From Streptomyces griseiscabiei (GTDB lineage: Bacteria; Actinomycetota; Actinomycetes; Streptomycetales; Streptomycetaceae): a DNA stretch of 64,000 nt. A program made the position numbers and the translations under genes. The stretch spans positions 682,001 to 746,000 of the forward strand of contig NZ_JAGJBZ010000001.1 of NCBI RefSeq assembly GCF_020010925.1, read 5' to 3'. This document shows positions 8,900-17,538 of this stretch, one piece after another; within the stretch, counting starts at the first letter, position 1, and every line of letters starts with the position of its first letter. The notes under the pieces were generated by a model. The model had not been told where the DNA came from. It made no database searches and saw only the letters and a list, made by a program, of their open reading frames with translations.

Positions 8900-10836
8900 C
8901 GGACCGGCATCACCTGCTCGTGCGCGGCGGGACGTTCGCCGCCGTGGGCGACGGCGGCGACATCAGCGGGGTGCGGGGCGGCAGTTCACCGGACGGGCTG
9001 TTCGTCCGGGACGCCCGGCATCTGAGCCGGTGGCAGCTGACCGTCGACGGCGCGGTTCCCGAGACGCTCACCCCGGTCACCGACGGCGACACCGCGCGCT
9101 GTGTGCTGGTGCCCAGGGGCGGGCGCCGGGAGCCGGCCGCGTACACGCTCTTCCGTGAACAGGCCGTCGCCGACAGCGCGTTCGTGGAGACGCTGCGGGT
9201 CACGAGCAACCGCCCGGTGGCGACCACGGTCCGGATCGCGATCACCGTCGACGCCGACTTCACCGACCAGTTCGAGCTGCGCTCCGACTTCCGTACGTAC
9301 GCCAAGAGCGGTGTCGTCAGGAAGCGCGAAGTCCTCGCCGACGGGGTGGAGTTCAGCTACCGGCGCGGCGAGTGGCGGTCGTGCACGACGGTGACGGCCG
9401 AGCCCGCGCCGGACGCCGTGGAGGAGACCGGGACGGGGGCGCGGCGCCTGGTCTGGGCCCTCGATGTCGACCCGCACGCCTCGGCGGAGCTGACCCTGCG
9501 GGTCATGGCACGGCCGCACGGCGACCGGCGGGCCATCCGGGTGCCGCGCTCCGCTGCCGCCGTGCACGATCAACTCCTCGCGCTGGAGGGCGAGTTCATG
9601 GCGGGCGTGGCCTTCCCCACCGGCTGGCCGGAGCTGGCCGCCGCCTGTGCGCGGGGCCTCGCCGACCTCGCCGCGCTCCAGGTCGCGGCGACCGGACCGG
9701 ACGGCGAGACGCTCCGGGTGCCCGCGGCCGGGGCGCCCTGGTTCCTCACCCTCCTCGGCCGGGACGCCCTGCTGACCTCCCTCTTCACCCTCCCCTACCG
9801 GCCGGAGCCGGCCGCCGCCACCCTGCTCGCGCTGGCCGCCGCCCAGGCGACCGAGGTCGGTGTCGGCTCGGTGGCCCAGCCCGGCAAGATCGTGCACGAG
9901 ATGCGGCACGGCGAGCTGGCGCACTTCGGACAGGTGCCGTACGGCCGTTACTACGGCTCGGTGGACGCGACCCCGCTCTTCCTCGTCCTGCTGGGCGCGT
10001 ACGTCGAGCAGACCGGCGACGTCACCCTGGCCCGCCGTCTCGAACCCCACGCACGGGCCGCGGTCGGCTGGATGCTCGACCACGGCGGTCTCACCTCGCG
10101 CGGCTATCTCGTCTACCGCGCCGACCAGGGCGGCCTCGCCAACCAGAACTGGAAGGACTCCCCCGGCTCGATCTGCTCCGCCGACGGCGGCCGGCCCGCC
10201 GCCGGGCCGGTGATGGCGGCGGGCGCTCAGGGGTACGCGTACGACGCGCTGCGCCGCACCGCCGTACTGGCCCGCGCGGTGTGGGAGGACGAGGTGTACG
10301 CGGCCCTGCTGGAGCAGGCCGCCGGGGACCTCCGGGACCGGTTCCAGCGGGACTTCTGGATGGCCGGACACGACTTCCCCGCGCTGGCGCTGGACGGCGA
10401 GGGGCGGCAGGTCGACGCGCTCGCCTCGGACGCGGGGCATCTGCTGTGGTCGGGGCTGCTGGACAAGGAGTACGGGAAGGTCGTCGGGCGGCGGCTCCTC
10501 GAACCCGACTTCTTCTCCGGGTGGGGCGTACGGACGCTGGCCGCCGGTCAGCCCGCCTACCACCCGCTGTCGTACCACCGGGGGTCGGTGTGGCCGCACG
10601 ACAACGCGCTGATCACGCTGGGGCTCGCGCGGTACGGACTGCACGACGAGGCGCGGGCGGTGGCCTCCGGGATGGTGGACGCGGCGGTGGCGGCCGGGTA
10701 CCGGCTGCCGGAGGTTCTCGCGGGGTACGGGCGGGACACGCATCCGGTGCCGGTGCCGTATCCGCACGCGTGTGTGCGCGAGGCGCGGTCCGCGGCGGCG
10801 CCGCTCGCCCTGCTGACCGCCGTCGGGGGCGCCTAG
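8896..10836 (+). CDS. Glycogen-debranching N-terminal domain protein (amylo-alpha-1,6-glucosidase family)
   Basis: Encodes 646 aa. The N-terminal beta-rich domain (residues ~5-200, with RGGSSPDGLFVRDARHLSRW) is the GDE N-bis module. The remainder is an (alpha/alpha)6 catalytic domain containing APWFLTLLGRDALLTSL, GKIVHEMRHGELAHFGQVPY and NQNWKDSPGSI, typical of GH15/GH133-like debranching enzymes in actinomycetes. It is coupled to the upstream hydrolase by an ATGA overlap. The pair probably degrades or trims an intracellular alpha-glucan or glycerate glucoside under ROK control. The exact linkage cleaved is unknown. Confidence 0.88.
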   Translation: MTDRHHLLVRGGTFAAVGDGGDISGVRGGSSPDGLFVRDARHLSRWQLTVDGAVPETLTPVTDGDTARCVLVPRGGRREPAAYTLFREQAVADSAFVETLRVTSNRPVATTVRIAITVDADFTDQFELRSDFRTYAKSGVVRKREVLADGVEFSYRRGEWRSCTTVTAEPAPDAVEETGTGARRLVWALDVDPHASAELTLRVMARPHGDRRAIRVPRSAAAVHDQLLALEGEFMAGVAFPTGWPELAAACARGLADLAALQVAATGPDGETLRVPAAGAPWFLTLLGRDALLTSLFTLPYRPEPAAATLLALAAAQATEVGVGSVAQPGKIVHEMRHGELAHFGQVPYGRYYGSVDATPLFLVLLGAYVEQTGDVTLARRLEPHARAAVGWMLDHGGLTSRGYLVYRADQGGLANQNWKDSPGSICSADGGRPAAGPVMAAGAQGYAYDALRRTAVLARAVWEDEVYAALLEQAAGDLRDRFQRDFWMAGHDFPALALDGEGRQVDALASDAGHLLWSGLLDKEYGKVVGRRLLEPDFFSGWGVRTLAAGQPAYHPLSYHRGSVWPHDNALITLGLARYGLHDEARAVASGMVDAAVAAGYRLPEVLAGYGRDTHPVPVPYPHACVREARSAAAPLALLTAVGGA

Positions 10837-10911
10837 CCGCTCCGCTGGATGAGCCGATGGGCGCCATCGGGGCGTGGGTGGTCGGCGGGCCGCGGGTCCA
10901 TCGTGGTTGCT

Positions 10912-10932
10912 CGCGCAGTTCCCCGCGCCCCT
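10912..10932 (+). repeat. Dispersed GC-rich repeat, copy 1
   Basis: Exact 21-bp match to the core CGCGCAGTTCCCCGCGCCCC(T), which recurs at 23889, 30437, 58069 and 58143. It sits at the 3' junction of two convergent genes and its last base touches the stop codon of the pyruvyl-transferase-like gene, so it may also act in termination. Confidence 0.75.
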
Positions 10933-12101
10933 TACGGGGCCTGGAGTTCCGCCAGCAGCCGTCCCGCCCGCTGCCTCGCCTCCATCTCCGTCCATGCCCA
11001 TTCCGTGGTCGGGGGGCGGTGGGTGGTCCAGGTGTCCCAGTAGCTGCGGGCCTTGCCGTAGCGGTCGGCGACGAGGACGTGGGGGAGGCCGAGGAGGAGG
11101 GCGAGGACATGGCCGTGGAGGCGGTCGGTGACGGCGACCCGGCCGGCGGTCAACAGGCGGCAGCCGCGCGCCAGTTGGAGGCGGGCGAGGCCGTCGTAGG
11201 CGGCGAGGAGGGCGGGGACGGCGCCGGCCGGGTCGCCGGAGCCGGCCCGGCACAGGGCCCGGGCCCGGCTCCGCCACAGCGCCTCCTTGGCCTGGCGCCA
11301 GTCGAGTCCGGTGCCCTCCCGGGTCCAGTCGAAGACGTACGGGCCCGCGCGGCCCCCGCGCGTCGCGCCCCGGCCGGCCGGTGGCCCCTTCGCCGACTCC
11401 TTGTCCTCCCTGGCCAGCCAGACCACGTCATGGGCGGCCGTGCCGCCGGTGAGCGCGTCCGGCGGCACCGCGAAGGCCAGGTCGGGGGCGAGCAGGGCCG
11501 GGGCCTCGAAGACGGTGCGGCAGCGGTGCAGGCTGTGCCGGTCGCGCAGCAGCAGGGTGAGGTCGGGGTGGGCGTCGAAGACGCGGCGGGCGCGGGTGAG
11601 CTTGGTGTGGTCCGTGAAGTGCACGGACTGGGGCAGCTGTACGATCCGGCGGTCCGGGAAGTCCCGGAGGACCTGTTCGCGCAGGAGCTGGCTGTCCTCC
11701 CACAGATCGCCGAGGTTCCCGCCGCCCGTCAGCATGATCGGGCCTTCCGGGAGGCAGGCCGCCAGCTGCCCGGCGTCGTACGACATCAGGTCGCAGGCGT
11801 AGCGGACGTCCGCCCCGAGCGCGCCGAGCAGCGCGCGCTGGCCGAGCCAGATCGCACTGTCGCCGACGTTGGAGTTCAGCGGGGCGCCGATGACCGCGCA
11901 CCGGGTGCCGGCCGGCACCAGCCGGTCCAGGACGGTCAGGACGTACGAGACGTGGTGGGCGCAGTGGGGGACGTAGGACGGGGGCGGAACGCACGGGGCG
12001 GGGGGCCTGGAGGGTTTGCACTGCGGGGCCGGCGGTTTCCGCGAGGGTCGCTTCGACGGTGCCCTGGCCGGCTTCTTCGGGGTCTCGTTCGCTCCGCACA
12101 C
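10932..12101 (-). CDS. Polysaccharide pyruvyl transferase family protein
   Basis: Encodes 389 aa. The core (from about residue 60) has GAPLNSNVGDSAIWLGQ, LTGGGNLGDLWEDSQ, IVQLPQSVHF and the C-terminal VTDRLHGHVLALLLGLPHVLVADRYGK, which are the hallmarks of the CsaB/WcaK-type family that adds ketal pyruvate to glycans. The first ~50 residues are rich in Pro, Lys and Arg. The frame opens just after a stop at 12111-12113, leaving only TTG 12104 or GTG 12101 as starts, and neither has a clear Shine-Dalgarno. No glycan-biosynthesis genes are adjacent, so the acceptor is unknown. Confidence 0.85.
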   Translation of the reverse strand: MCGANETPKKPARAPSKRPSRKPPAPQCKPSRPPAPCVPPPSYVPHCAHHVSYVLTVLDRLVPAGTRCAVIGAPLNSNVGDSAIWLGQRALLGALGADVRYACDLMSYDAGQLAACLPEGPIMLTGGGNLGDLWEDSQLLREQVLRDFPDRRIVQLPQSVHFTDHTKLTRARRVFDAHPDLTLLLRDRHSLHRCRTVFEAPALLAPDLAFAVPPDALTGGTAAHDVVWLAREDKESAKGPPAGRGATRGGRAGPYVFDWTREGTGLDWRQAKEALWRSRARALCRAGSGDPAGAVPALLAAYDGLARLQLARGCRLLTAGRVAVTDRLHGHVLALLLGLPHVLVADRYGKARSYWDTWTTHRPPTTEWAWTEMEARQRAGRLLAELQAP

Positions 12102-12203
12102 CAAAAGGCGCTACCCGGACATTTCCCCACTCATTCCAAGATGACGGAAACCGGCCGCACAACGACCGGAACACCGACAGAACGGGCACGCTCGATCGGG
12201 CAA

Positions 12204-13358
12204 CTACCCGCCGGACGTGTCCAGTTCGGCATCCTCACCGACACCCGCGCAGTCGTACGGGTCCTTGAGCCAGCCGTCCGGCAGGACCACGCGGTTGTTG
12301 CCGGAGGTACGGCCGCGCGGACCGTCGGCGCCGGCCGGCCAGGGCTGGTCGAGGTCCAACTCGTCCAGTCCGGCGCGGAGTTCGGCGAGGGAGGAGGTGA
12401 TGGCGAGCCGCTTGCGCATCTCGGAGCCGACGGCGAAGCCCTTGAGGTACCAGGCCACATGCTTGCGGAAGTCGACGACCCCCTTGGTCTCGTCGCCGCT
12501 CCACTCGCCGAGGAGCGTGGCGTGCCGGACCATGATGGCGGCGACCTCGCGGAGGGCGGGGCGCGCGATGTCCTGCGTACGGCCCTCGAAGGCGGCGACC
12601 AGATCGGCGAAGAGCCAGGGCCGGCCGAGGCAGCCGCGCCCGACGACCACGCCGTCGCAGCCGGTCTCCCGCACCATCCGCAGCGCGTCCTCGGCCGACC
12701 AGATGTCGCCGTTGCCGAGGACGGGGATCTCGGGGACGTGCTCCTTGAGGCGGGCGATGGCGTCCCAGTCGGCCGTGCCGCCGTAGTGCTGGGCGGCGGT
12801 GCGGCCGTGCAGCGCGATGGCCGTCACCCCCTCCTCGACGGCGATACGGCCGGCGTCGAGGAAGGTGATGTGGTCGTCGTCGATGCCCTTGCGCATCTTC
12901 ATGGTGACCGGGAGGTCACCGGCCCCGCTCACGGCCTCGCGGAGGATGGCCCGCAACAGGTGCCGCTTGTACGGGAGGGCCGAGCCGCCGCCCTTCCGCG
13001 TCACCTTCGGGACCGGGCAGCCGAAGTTGAGGTCGATGTGGTCGGCGAGGCCCTCCTCCGCGATCATGCGCACGGCCTTGCCGACGGTCGCCGGGTCCAC
13101 TCCGTACAGCTGGATCGAGCGCGGCTTCTCGGTCGCGTCGAAGTGGATCAGCTGCATGGTCTTCTCGTTGCGCTCGACCAGCGCCCGCGTGGTGATCATC
13201 TCGCTGACGAACAGGCCCTTGCCGCCACTGAACTCCCTGCACAGGGTGCGGAAGGGCGCGTTCGTGATCCCGGCCATGGGGGCGAGGACGACGGGCGGGG
13301 TGACGGTGTGCGGGCCGATCCGCAGGGGGGCGGGCGCGAGGGACACGGGCGTGGACAT
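12204..13358 (-). CDS. dusB: tRNA-dihydrouridine synthase
   Basis: FMN- and NADPH-dependent enzyme that reduces specific uridines in the tRNA D-loop. It has 384 aa with a TIM-barrel start (PVVLAPMAGITNAPFRTLCREF). The motif LNFGCPVPKVTRKGGGSAL holds the catalytic Cys, and FMN phosphate-binding motifs follow (LHGRTAAQHYGG, VLGNGDI, GVVVGRGCLGRPW). The C-terminal helical domain (FRKHVAWYLKGF) matches DusB. The frame continues far upstream, but conservation begins at ATG 13358 (MSTPVSLAPAPLRIG). Confidence 0.93.
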   Translation of the reverse strand: MSTPVSLAPAPLRIGPHTVTPPVVLAPMAGITNAPFRTLCREFSGGKGLFVSEMITTRALVERNEKTMQLIHFDATEKPRSIQLYGVDPATVGKAVRMIAEEGLADHIDLNFGCPVPKVTRKGGGSALPYKRHLLRAILREAVSGAGDLPVTMKMRKGIDDDHITFLDAGRIAVEEGVTAIALHGRTAAQHYGGTADWDAIARLKEHVPEIPVLGNGDIWSAEDALRMVRETGCDGVVVGRGCLGRPWLFADLVAAFEGRTQDIARPALREVAAIMVRHATLLGEWSGDETKGVVDFRKHVAWYLKGFAVGSEMRKRLAITSSLAELRAGLDELDLDQPWPAGADGPRGRTSGNNRVVLPDGWLKDPYDCAGVGEDAELDTSGG

Positions 13359-13430
13359 TCCCCCATTGTCACGCACATGGACGCATGCTCGCCATTCATT
13401 AGTTAGGCGCACTATCGAGTCGGGCGTACG

Positions 13431-14885
13431 ATGGGCCGCATGCCCGAGCTCAGCCGCCGACACCGTCTGCTCGTGCTCGCGATCTGCTGCACCAGCCTCC
13501 TGATCGTGAGCCTGGACAACACCGTCCTGAACGTCGCCCTGCCCGCGATGCAGCGCGATCTGAACGCGAGCCTCGCGGGGCTCCAGTGGACCATCGACGC
13601 CTACACCCTCGTCCTCGCGGCGCTGCTGATGCTGGCCGGCTCCACCGCGGACCGGATCGGCCGCAAGCGGGTCTTCATGGCGGGCCTCGTCGTGTTCGCG
13701 ATCGGCTCGCTGCTGTGCTCCCTCGCCCCGAACCTCGAATCGCTGGTCGCCTTCCGGATGGTGCAGGCGGTCGGCGGCTCGATGCTCAACCCGGTCGCGA
13801 TGTCGATCATCACCAACACCTTCACGGACCCGCGCGAGCGGGCGCGGGCGATCGGTGTCTGGGGTGCGGTGGTGGGCATCTCGATGGCCGCCGGCCCGAT
13901 CATCGGCGGACTCCTGGTCGAGTCGGTCGGCTGGCGCTCGATCTTCTGGATCAACCTGCCGGTCGGCCTGGCCGCACTGCTGCTGACCTGGCGGTTCGTC
14001 CCCGAGTCCCGCGCCCCGAAGGCCCGCCGCCCCGACCCCGTCGGCCAACTCCTCGTGATCGCGCTGCTCGGCTCCCTCACCTACGCGATCATCGAGGCGC
14101 CGACCGCGCCGCTCGCCGAGACCCTCGCCCTCGGCGCGGTCTCCCTGGCCGCGCTGCTCGCCCTGCTGCGCTACGAGCCCCGCCGCGACGAACCCCTGAT
14201 CGACCTGCGCTTCTTCCGCTCGGCGCCGTTCAGCGGGGCGACGGTGATCGCGGTCAGCGCGTTCGCCGCACTCGGCGGTTTCCTCTTCCTCTCCACGCTG
14301 TACCTGCAGAACGTCCGTGGCCTCGACGCCCTGCACGCCGGTCTGTGGATGCTCCCCATGGCGCTGCTGTGCTTCGTCTGCGCGCCGATCGCCGGACGGC
14401 TCGTCGGCAGCCGGGGCCCCCGTCTGCCGCTCCTCATCGCCGGGATCGCGATGACCGCGAGCGGGGTGCTCTTCGCCGCGTTCGAGGCCGAGACCGAGAA
14501 CGTCACCCTCGTCATCGGCTACGTCCTCTTCGGCCTCGGCTTCGGTTTCGTCAACGCGCCCATCACCAACACGGCCGTCTCCGGCATGCCCCGCACCCAG
14601 GCCGGCGTCGCCGCCGCGGTCGCCTCCACCAGCCGCCAGATCGGCCAGACCCTCGGCGTCGCGGTCATCGGCGCGGTCCTGGCGGCCGGCATCGGCGCCT
14701 CCTCCTACTCCGACGCCTTCGTCTCCGCCGCCCGCCCCGCCTGGTGGATCCTCACCGCCTGCGGCTTCGCCGTCCTCGTCCTGGGCGCCCTCACCACGGG
14801 CACCTGGGCCCGGGGAACCGCCGCCCGCACGGCGGAGCGGCTGGAGTCGGTGGAGGTACGGGACGCGGCGGGGGTGGGGTCGTAG
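13431..14885 (+). CDS. MFS transporter, DHA2 (14-TM drug efflux) family
   Basis: Encodes 484 aa with about 14 hydrophobic segments. The first helix carries the DHA2 signature SLDNTVLNVALPAM, motif A is ADRIGRKRVF, and motif C-like glycine-rich stretches follow (GVVGISMAAGPIIGGLL as read around residue 150). Such proton-driven pumps export drugs or antibiotics. ATG 13431 and ATG 13440 (MPELSRRH) are both possible starts. The 72-bp divergent gap to dusB is AT-rich (ATTCATTAGTTAGG). No regulator is adjacent, so the substrate is unknown. Confidence 0.92.
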   Translation: MGRMPELSRRHRLLVLAICCTSLLIVSLDNTVLNVALPAMQRDLNASLAGLQWTIDAYTLVLAALLMLAGSTADRIGRKRVFMAGLVVFAIGSLLCSLAPNLESLVAFRMVQAVGGSMLNPVAMSIITNTFTDPRERARAIGVWGAVVGISMAAGPIIGGLLVESVGWRSIFWINLPVGLAALLLTWRFVPESRAPKARRPDPVGQLLVIALLGSLTYAIIEAPTAPLAETLALGAVSLAALLALLRYEPRRDEPLIDLRFFRSAPFSGATVIAVSAFAALGGFLFLSTLYLQNVRGLDALHAGLWMLPMALLCFVCAPIAGRLVGSRGPRLPLLIAGIAMTASGVLFAAFEAETENVTLVIGYVLFGLGFGFVNAPITNTAVSGMPRTQAGVAAAVASTSRQIGQTLGVAVIGAVLAAGIGASSYSDAFVSAARPAWWILTACGFAVLVLGALTTGTWARGTAARTAERLESVEVRDAAGVGS

Positions 14886-14943
14886 GCATCGCGACCCGGG
14901 TCGCGGCGCCGGGTGAACACGCCTGCCCTCCGGCTCAGGTTCG

Positions 14944-15132
14944 CTACTTCGTGACGTTCCTGGCGTCCCTGTAGGCCCGCCACAGCTCGGTGGCCTCAGG
15001 ACAGTGGATCTGCCCGTACCCGCAGTCGGCGCAGCCCGTCAGATGGGTCATGAACGCCCCGTACCGCGCTTCGCCAGGGAGCCGGTCCGGCAGCCGCAGC
15101 GGTTGCGGGCCACGAGGCGTCCGTCCGTTCAC
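14944..15132 (-). CDS. Tiny cysteine-rich protein, coupled to upstream small gene
   Basis: Encodes 62 aa from GTG 15132, overlapping the stop of the preceding small gene by GTGA. It has three cysteines spaced as CADCGYGQIHC, suggesting a small metal-binding knuckle. No family is recognised. The gene is co-transcribed with its upstream neighbour and divergent from an HTH regulator, so the three probably form one functional unit. Confidence 0.6.
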   Translation of the reverse strand: MNGRTPRGPQPLRLPDRLPGEARYGAFMTHLTGCADCGYGQIHCPEATELWRAYRDARNVTK

Positions 15133-15317
15133 ACCTTCCTCCGCTTCCGACGCGGCGGGTGGTGGCCGCGGATCAGAACGTTGAAGTCCGAGACCCGCGA
15201 GAAGTCGTCACGTGCCCTGGCCTCCCCGCGCTGCCGGGCCCAGTCCGCGCACACCCGGCAGTCCGCCGTCGGCTGGGGCTCGGCGGGCGGGAGCCCCAGA
15301 AAGGGTGGTGGATCCAT
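15129..15317 (-). CDS. Small hypothetical protein with CxxC, first gene of a coupled pair
   Basis: Encodes 62 aa if started at ATG 15317 (MDPPPFLGLPPAEP). In-frame ATGs at 15338 and 15344 are alternatives; none has a Shine-Dalgarno. It has a Pro-rich start, one CRVCADW motif and a basic tail (RGHHPPRRKRRKV) that could bind nucleic acid. It overlaps the next small gene by GTGA and is divergent from the HTH gene at 15436. No function can be assigned. Confidence 0.5.
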   Translation of the reverse strand: MDPPPFLGLPPAEPQPTADCRVCADWARQRGEARARDDFSRVSDFNVLIRGHHPPRRKRRKV

Positions 15318-15435
15318 CGTGTTCGGTGCACGTCGCATACTCATACCGCGATGATGGGCGGGCACGAGAAGACGCAGCTAGGCCGTGCCGTGGCCATCCG
15401 TGGCCACGTGGCGGCCATGGCCGGGAGACGGCACG

Positions 15436-16701
15436 ATGACACTCCGGACTGGACGCGTGGGCCGCAACGACGCACTCAGGGCCGCCCGGCTCCGGGCGGG
15501 CTGGCGCACCGTCGAGCAGGCCGCCACCCGGCTCACCGAGCACGGGCAACAACTCCTCGACGACCCGCACTTCACGGTGTCCCCACGCACGTGGCGCCGG
15601 TGGGAAGGCGACCGCCCCGGCTGGCCGCCGGAGGAGACAGCCATCGTCATCCACGACGCGCTCGGCCGCTGGCCCGAAGACCTGGGATTCGCCACCCCGC
15701 CAGGGTGGATCCGACCCGAGCACCACGAAGAGGAGCATGTGCGGCGCCGCACCTTCGCGTCCGTCACCGACGCGGCCCTGGCTCCCGGCCCGTTTGCCCC
15801 TCAGCACGTCGACCCCGCGCTGATCGACTACTTCCAGCAGCAGCTGGAGGGCCACTATCGGGCGGACATGTTCCTCGGCCCGCACGACCTGATCGGCACT
15901 GTGTCCGCGCAGTACCAGCTGATCGACAAGCTCGTCCGCTCGGCGAAAGGCGAGACCCGGCGCGGTCTCCTCAGGGCCGGTGCCGCGTACGCCGCGCTGG
16001 TGGGCTGGCTCTATCAGGACGCCGGTGACATGGAGGCCGCCGCGTTCTGGCGCGGCGTCACCCAGGAGATCGCCATGCGGTCGAGGGATCCGCACCTGAT
16101 CGGCTACAGCCTCGTCAACCAGGCCCAGGTACGCACCGACCTCGGCGACGGCCCCGCGGTCATCGACCTGTGCGAAGCCGCCCTGGCGGATCTCCACCGG
16201 CTGGTGCCGAAGGTCCGCATCATGGCCATGCAGCAACAGGCTCACGGCGCCAGCCTCGCCGGTGACCGGGGGGCTGTGGACCGGCTCATCGACCATGCGG
16301 ACGGACTTCTTGGCAGGGTCGACGACGACTTGCCGTGGGGTAACGCGTGCCGTCGTACGCCCGGTTACCTGGAAATCCAACGCGCCACTTGCTACGGCCG
16401 GCTCGGGCTCGGCAGCGAGGCCGTGGCTCTCTGGTCACAGGTCCTCGATGCCGTCCCAGAGACGGCCCGCAGGGACCGGGGCGTGTACCTGGCGAGGCAC
16501 GCCACAGCGGCGGCGGGCGCGGGTGAGCCCGAACAGGCGGTGGAGATCGCGCGTACGGCGGCAGGCATCGCCGCCGAGACCCGGTCGGCCCGGATGCGGC
16601 GGGAGTTGGTCACCCTTCAGCGGGTGATGCGGCCATGGCAGGATGCGCCGGTCGGCCAGGATCTCGCGGAAGTCCTGGCACCCGTGACCGAGGGGAGCTG
16701 A
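15436..16701 (+). CDS. Helix-turn-helix regulator with C-terminal TPR-like region
   Basis: Encodes 421 aa from ATG 15436 with GGGAG upstream; a longer frame lacks a ribosome site. The N-terminal ~90 residues resemble an XRE-type DNA-binding domain (RNDALRAARLRAGWRTVEQAATRL ... SPRTWRRWEGDR). The rest is helical, with repeats of the kind seen in TPR-containing Streptomyces regulators (LIGYSLVNQAQVRTDLGDG, YLARHATAAAGAGEPEQAVEIARTA). It is divergent from the two tiny cysteine proteins. A palindrome-rich stretch at 15389-15422 (GTGGCCAC, GCCATGGCC) may be its operator. Confidence 0.7.
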   Translation: MTLRTGRVGRNDALRAARLRAGWRTVEQAATRLTEHGQQLLDDPHFTVSPRTWRRWEGDRPGWPPEETAIVIHDALGRWPEDLGFATPPGWIRPEHHEEEHVRRRTFASVTDAALAPGPFAPQHVDPALIDYFQQQLEGHYRADMFLGPHDLIGTVSAQYQLIDKLVRSAKGETRRGLLRAGAAYAALVGWLYQDAGDMEAAAFWRGVTQEIAMRSRDPHLIGYSLVNQAQVRTDLGDGPAVIDLCEAALADLHRLVPKVRIMAMQQQAHGASLAGDRGAVDRLIDHADGLLGRVDDDLPWGNACRRTPGYLEIQRATCYGRLGLGSEAVALWSQVLDAVPETARRDRGVYLARHATAAAGAGEPEQAVEIARTAAGIAAETRSARMRRELVTLQRVMRPWQDAPVGQDLAEVLAPVTEGS

Positions 16702-16703
16702 GC

Positions 16704-17024
16704 GTGGCGCAGACACCGGTGCCACTGACCGAGGACGAGATCACGGCAGCGCTGGAGGGCGTGCCGGGGTGGCGGCGGGTCGGAGACGAGATCACCCGCA
16801 CCTACGGGATCCGGTACCACGGCGGGGTGGCGATGATCGTGCACGTCGCGGACGTCGAGCGGCTGATCGGCCACCACGCGGACATCGACCTGCGGTGGGG
16901 CGAGGTGCGGTTCGGGATCACGACCCACGACGCGGGAAACAGGCTGACCGAGGCGGACTTCGACCTCGCCCGGCGCATCGACGCGATCGCGCAGGCGCAC
17001 CTGGCCGAGCCGCTCGACAACTGA
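16704..17024 (+). CDS. Pterin-4a-carbinolamine dehydratase
   Basis: Encodes 106 aa, the usual size. It dehydrates 4a-hydroxytetrahydrobiopterin and so recycles the cofactor of aromatic amino-acid hydroxylases. It carries the family signature GHHADIDLRWGEVRFGITTH followed by NRLTEADFDLARRID. GTG 16704 is chosen because GAGGGGAG lies just upstream; the gene begins two bases after the HTH gene stops, so they probably share a transcript. No hydroxylase is nearby, so the physiological partner is unknown. Confidence 0.9.
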   Translation: MAQTPVPLTEDEITAALEGVPGWRRVGDEITRTYGIRYHGGVAMIVHVADVERLIGHHADIDLRWGEVRFGITTHDAGNRLTEADFDLARRIDAIAQAHLAEPLDN

Positions 17025-17080
17025 CGGCCCACACGGCAGCGCCCGGCTCGGTGATCCGGTAAGGCTCGGTGGTGTCGGAA

Positions 17081-17185
17081 TCACCTATGCGGTCCCTCCC
17101 CGTTTCCTTCCCGCTCCAGCGCCAGCGCGTGCAGTCTCTCCAGTCGCCTCCGGGTCTCCTCGTCGACCGGTACGTACGTCACCAT
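17081..17185 (-). CDS. Very small ORF or gene remnant
   Basis: A 34-residue frame from ATG 17185 (MVTYVPVDEETRRRLERLHA) with GGGAG six bases upstream. The frame also reads as protein-like sequence upstream of the ATG (RTESAEFRAAWERH), so this may be the tail of a decayed gene rather than a true small gene. It overlaps a plus-strand remnant only upstream of its start. No family is recognised. Confidence 0.3.
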   Translation of the reverse strand: MVTYVPVDEETRRRLERLHALALEREGNGEGPHR

Positions 17186-17222
17186 GTGGCGCTCCCAGGC
17201 CGCGCGGAACTCGGCGGACTCG

Positions 17223-17357
17223 GTGCGCAGCCGCTTCCTGGGGCTGGCCCCGGGGATGGGGATGCGGGACGCCCTGGTGGTGACCCTGCTGGTCCAACTG
17301 GCCGGGGTGGTGCTGACGGTGGGGCTGAGCACACGGCTGCCGCGCGTGGTGCGATGA
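17223..17357 (+). pseudogene. Possible C-terminal remnant of a membrane protein
   Basis: The plus-strand frame ending at TGA 17355-17357 reads GMGMRDALVVTLLVQLAGVV followed by LTVGLSTRLPRVVR, one clear transmembrane helix ending in a basic tail. There is no ribosome site or sensible start, and the upstream sequence is shared with a minus-strand frame. It looks like the 3' end of a truncated transporter-type gene. The call is tentative. Confidence 0.3.
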
Positions 17358-17384
17358 GCGAGACAGGCCGGAGGGGGCACGGTG

Positions 17385-17519
17385 ACCCGGGTAATCCTGG
17401 TGACCCCGGTGACCCCGGTCACCAATGGGATAACTCATCGGCCGTTCCGCCCCGTTGATGTTGGTCTTGCCGCACACTCCTCACGGACCTCACTGATCCC
17501 ACGGTCACGGAACCGTGGG
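17385..17519. repeat. Repeats and hairpin upstream of the 73-aa gene
   Basis: Several near-tandem copies of GGTGACCC lie at about 17390-17424 and end in the inverted repeat GGTGACCCCGGTCACC. A second hairpin (CCCACGGT / ACCGTGGG, 8-bp stem, 6-base loop) at 17498-17519 lies 20 bp before the ATG at 17539. It could act as an operator or a leader structure. Confidence 0.4.
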
Positions 17520-17538
17520 GGTGCCGGCTGGAGACGTC

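Noticed and set aside
9372..13406. A 1344-codon plus-strand open frame
   Set aside because: It runs through a debranching enzyme in another frame and antisense to two minus-strand genes. It is low-complexity Arg/Gly/Ala sequence, as expected for a high-GC shadow.
12204..14336. DusB with a long N-terminal extension
   Set aside because: The extra ~325 residues are antisense to an MFS transporter; conservation starts at ATG 13358.
17385..17430. Possible CRISPR-like repeats (GGTGACCC units)
   Set aside because: The units are too short, contiguous and few, with no spacers and no cas genes.
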